A stretch of 5,027 nucleotides of DNA from an uncultured Oscillospiraceae bacterium. GTDB taxonomy: Bacteria > Bacillota > Clostridia > Oscillospirales > Acutalibacteraceae. A program made the translations under genes and the position numbers. The notes beneath the pieces were generated by a model. The model saw only the letters and a program-made list of their open reading frames with translations, ran no database searches and had not been told where the DNA came from. Shown here one piece after another: positions 4,903 through 5,027 of the stretch (position 1 is its first letter; the number at the start of each line of letters is the position of its first letter). The stretch lies in the NCBI GenBank assembly GCA_900547305.1, contig URGH01000111.1, positions 1 to 5,027 of the forward strand, read 5' to 3'.

Positions 4903-4944
4903 GTTTTTCCGCTGACATGCGCGGCGGAAAAACACCTTGTGAGC

Positions 4945-4971
4945 GAAAAAACGCTTATTAAGCGTTTTTTC
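4945..4971. terminator. bidirectional terminator-like palindrome
   Basis: GAAAAAACGCTT (4945-4956) and AAGCGTTTTTTC (4960-4971) form a perfect 12-bp inverted repeat with an ATT loop. The A6/T6 flanks give a T-run on either strand. The GC core is short, so strength is uncertain. The rest of 4903-5027 shows no credible gene; the window ends within another palindrome (AAATC-TTT-GATTT, 5015-5027) that may continue beyond the edge. Confidence 0.5.
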
Positions 4972-5027
4972 AAGGACACTGGGGTGGTATTGGCGGGGAT
5001 AGAGTGCAGTCCGAAAATCTTTGATTT

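Larger units (their letters stand above)
4757..4905 (+). ncRNA. candidate small structured RNA, about 150 nt
   Basis: A strong promoter and a good plus-strand terminator delimit this stretch. No ATG occurs inside it, and the one GTG-started frame has no ribosome site. Possible folds: 4770-4777 (GACAGGCT) pairs with 4849-4856 (AGTCTGTC) through 8 pairs including one G-U, enclosing the hairpin 4821-4846; the terminator stem follows. I do not recognise a known RNA class. It may instead be only the unused leader produced when an invertible promoter is in its off orientation. Confidence 0.4.

Noticed and set aside
4744..4935. Minus-strand open frame of 63 codons
   Set aside because: It runs through two terminator hairpins and the strong plus-strand promoter, has no ribosome site, and its sequence looks like chance translation of palindromes.
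4979..4996. T-box-like GGGTGGTA stretch
   Set aside because: Only part of the conserved antiterminator motif is present, and no stem I, specifier loop or aminoacyl-tRNA-related gene is seen.
4847..5027. Minus-strand open frame entering from the right edge and stopping at the 4879-4896 hairpin
   Set aside because: It crosses the 4945-4971 palindrome and the end-of-window palindrome, and its composition does not resemble a protein domain.

Overview
The window looks like chromosomal DNA of a gut-type clostridium (Bacillota, Clostridia; Oscillospiraceae or Ruminococcaceae style). This is inferred from the strong AGGAGG-type ribosome sites, the A/T-rich intergenic DNA, the PPKTGD sorting signal, the SipW/TasA-type gene set and the small palindromic intergenic repeats. 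No rRNA, tRNA or CRISPR array was seen. All recognisable protein genes lie on the minus strand.

Layout, right to left in the direction of transcription. Positions 4847-5027 hold terminator-like hairpins and no credible gene. Positions 4757-4905 may encode a short structured plus-strand RNA behind a near-consensus promoter (4722-4750). A complete tyrosine recombinase (3439-4554) follows, bracketed by direct repeats. A five-gene cluster then runs leftward: a TetR-type regulator (2624-3235), a PPKTGD-anchored surface protein (1796-2599), a TasA/camelysin-like secreted protein (1258-1803), a 72-residue cysteine-rich protein (1026-1244) and a SipW-type signal peptidase (301-1029). Gaps are 24 bp or less, and two junctions overlap (8 bp and a 4-bp ATGA), so this is very likely one operon. 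After about 260 bp of repeat-rich DNA, the first 12 codons of another probable SipW substrate start at position 37 and run off the left edge.

Likely joint function (inference): SipW removes the signal peptides of the TasA-like proteins, which may form a surface fibre or matrix. The PPKTGD protein could be attached to the wall by a sortase encoded elsewhere and serve as anchor or partner. The TetR-type protein would control the locus.

The most interesting observation is a possible DNA inversion switch. A 19-bp sequence occurs in opposite orientation at 3333-3351 (minus) and 4786-4804 (plus). The left copy is half of a perfect 10-7-10 palindrome, which is the shape of a tyrosine-recombinase core site. 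The enclosed segment carries the recombinase and the strong promoter, which now points away from the operon into a terminator. Inversion would turn that promoter towards the TetR-surface-protein operon, for which no convincing promoter is visible at present. This is a hypothesis; only one orientation is seen here.
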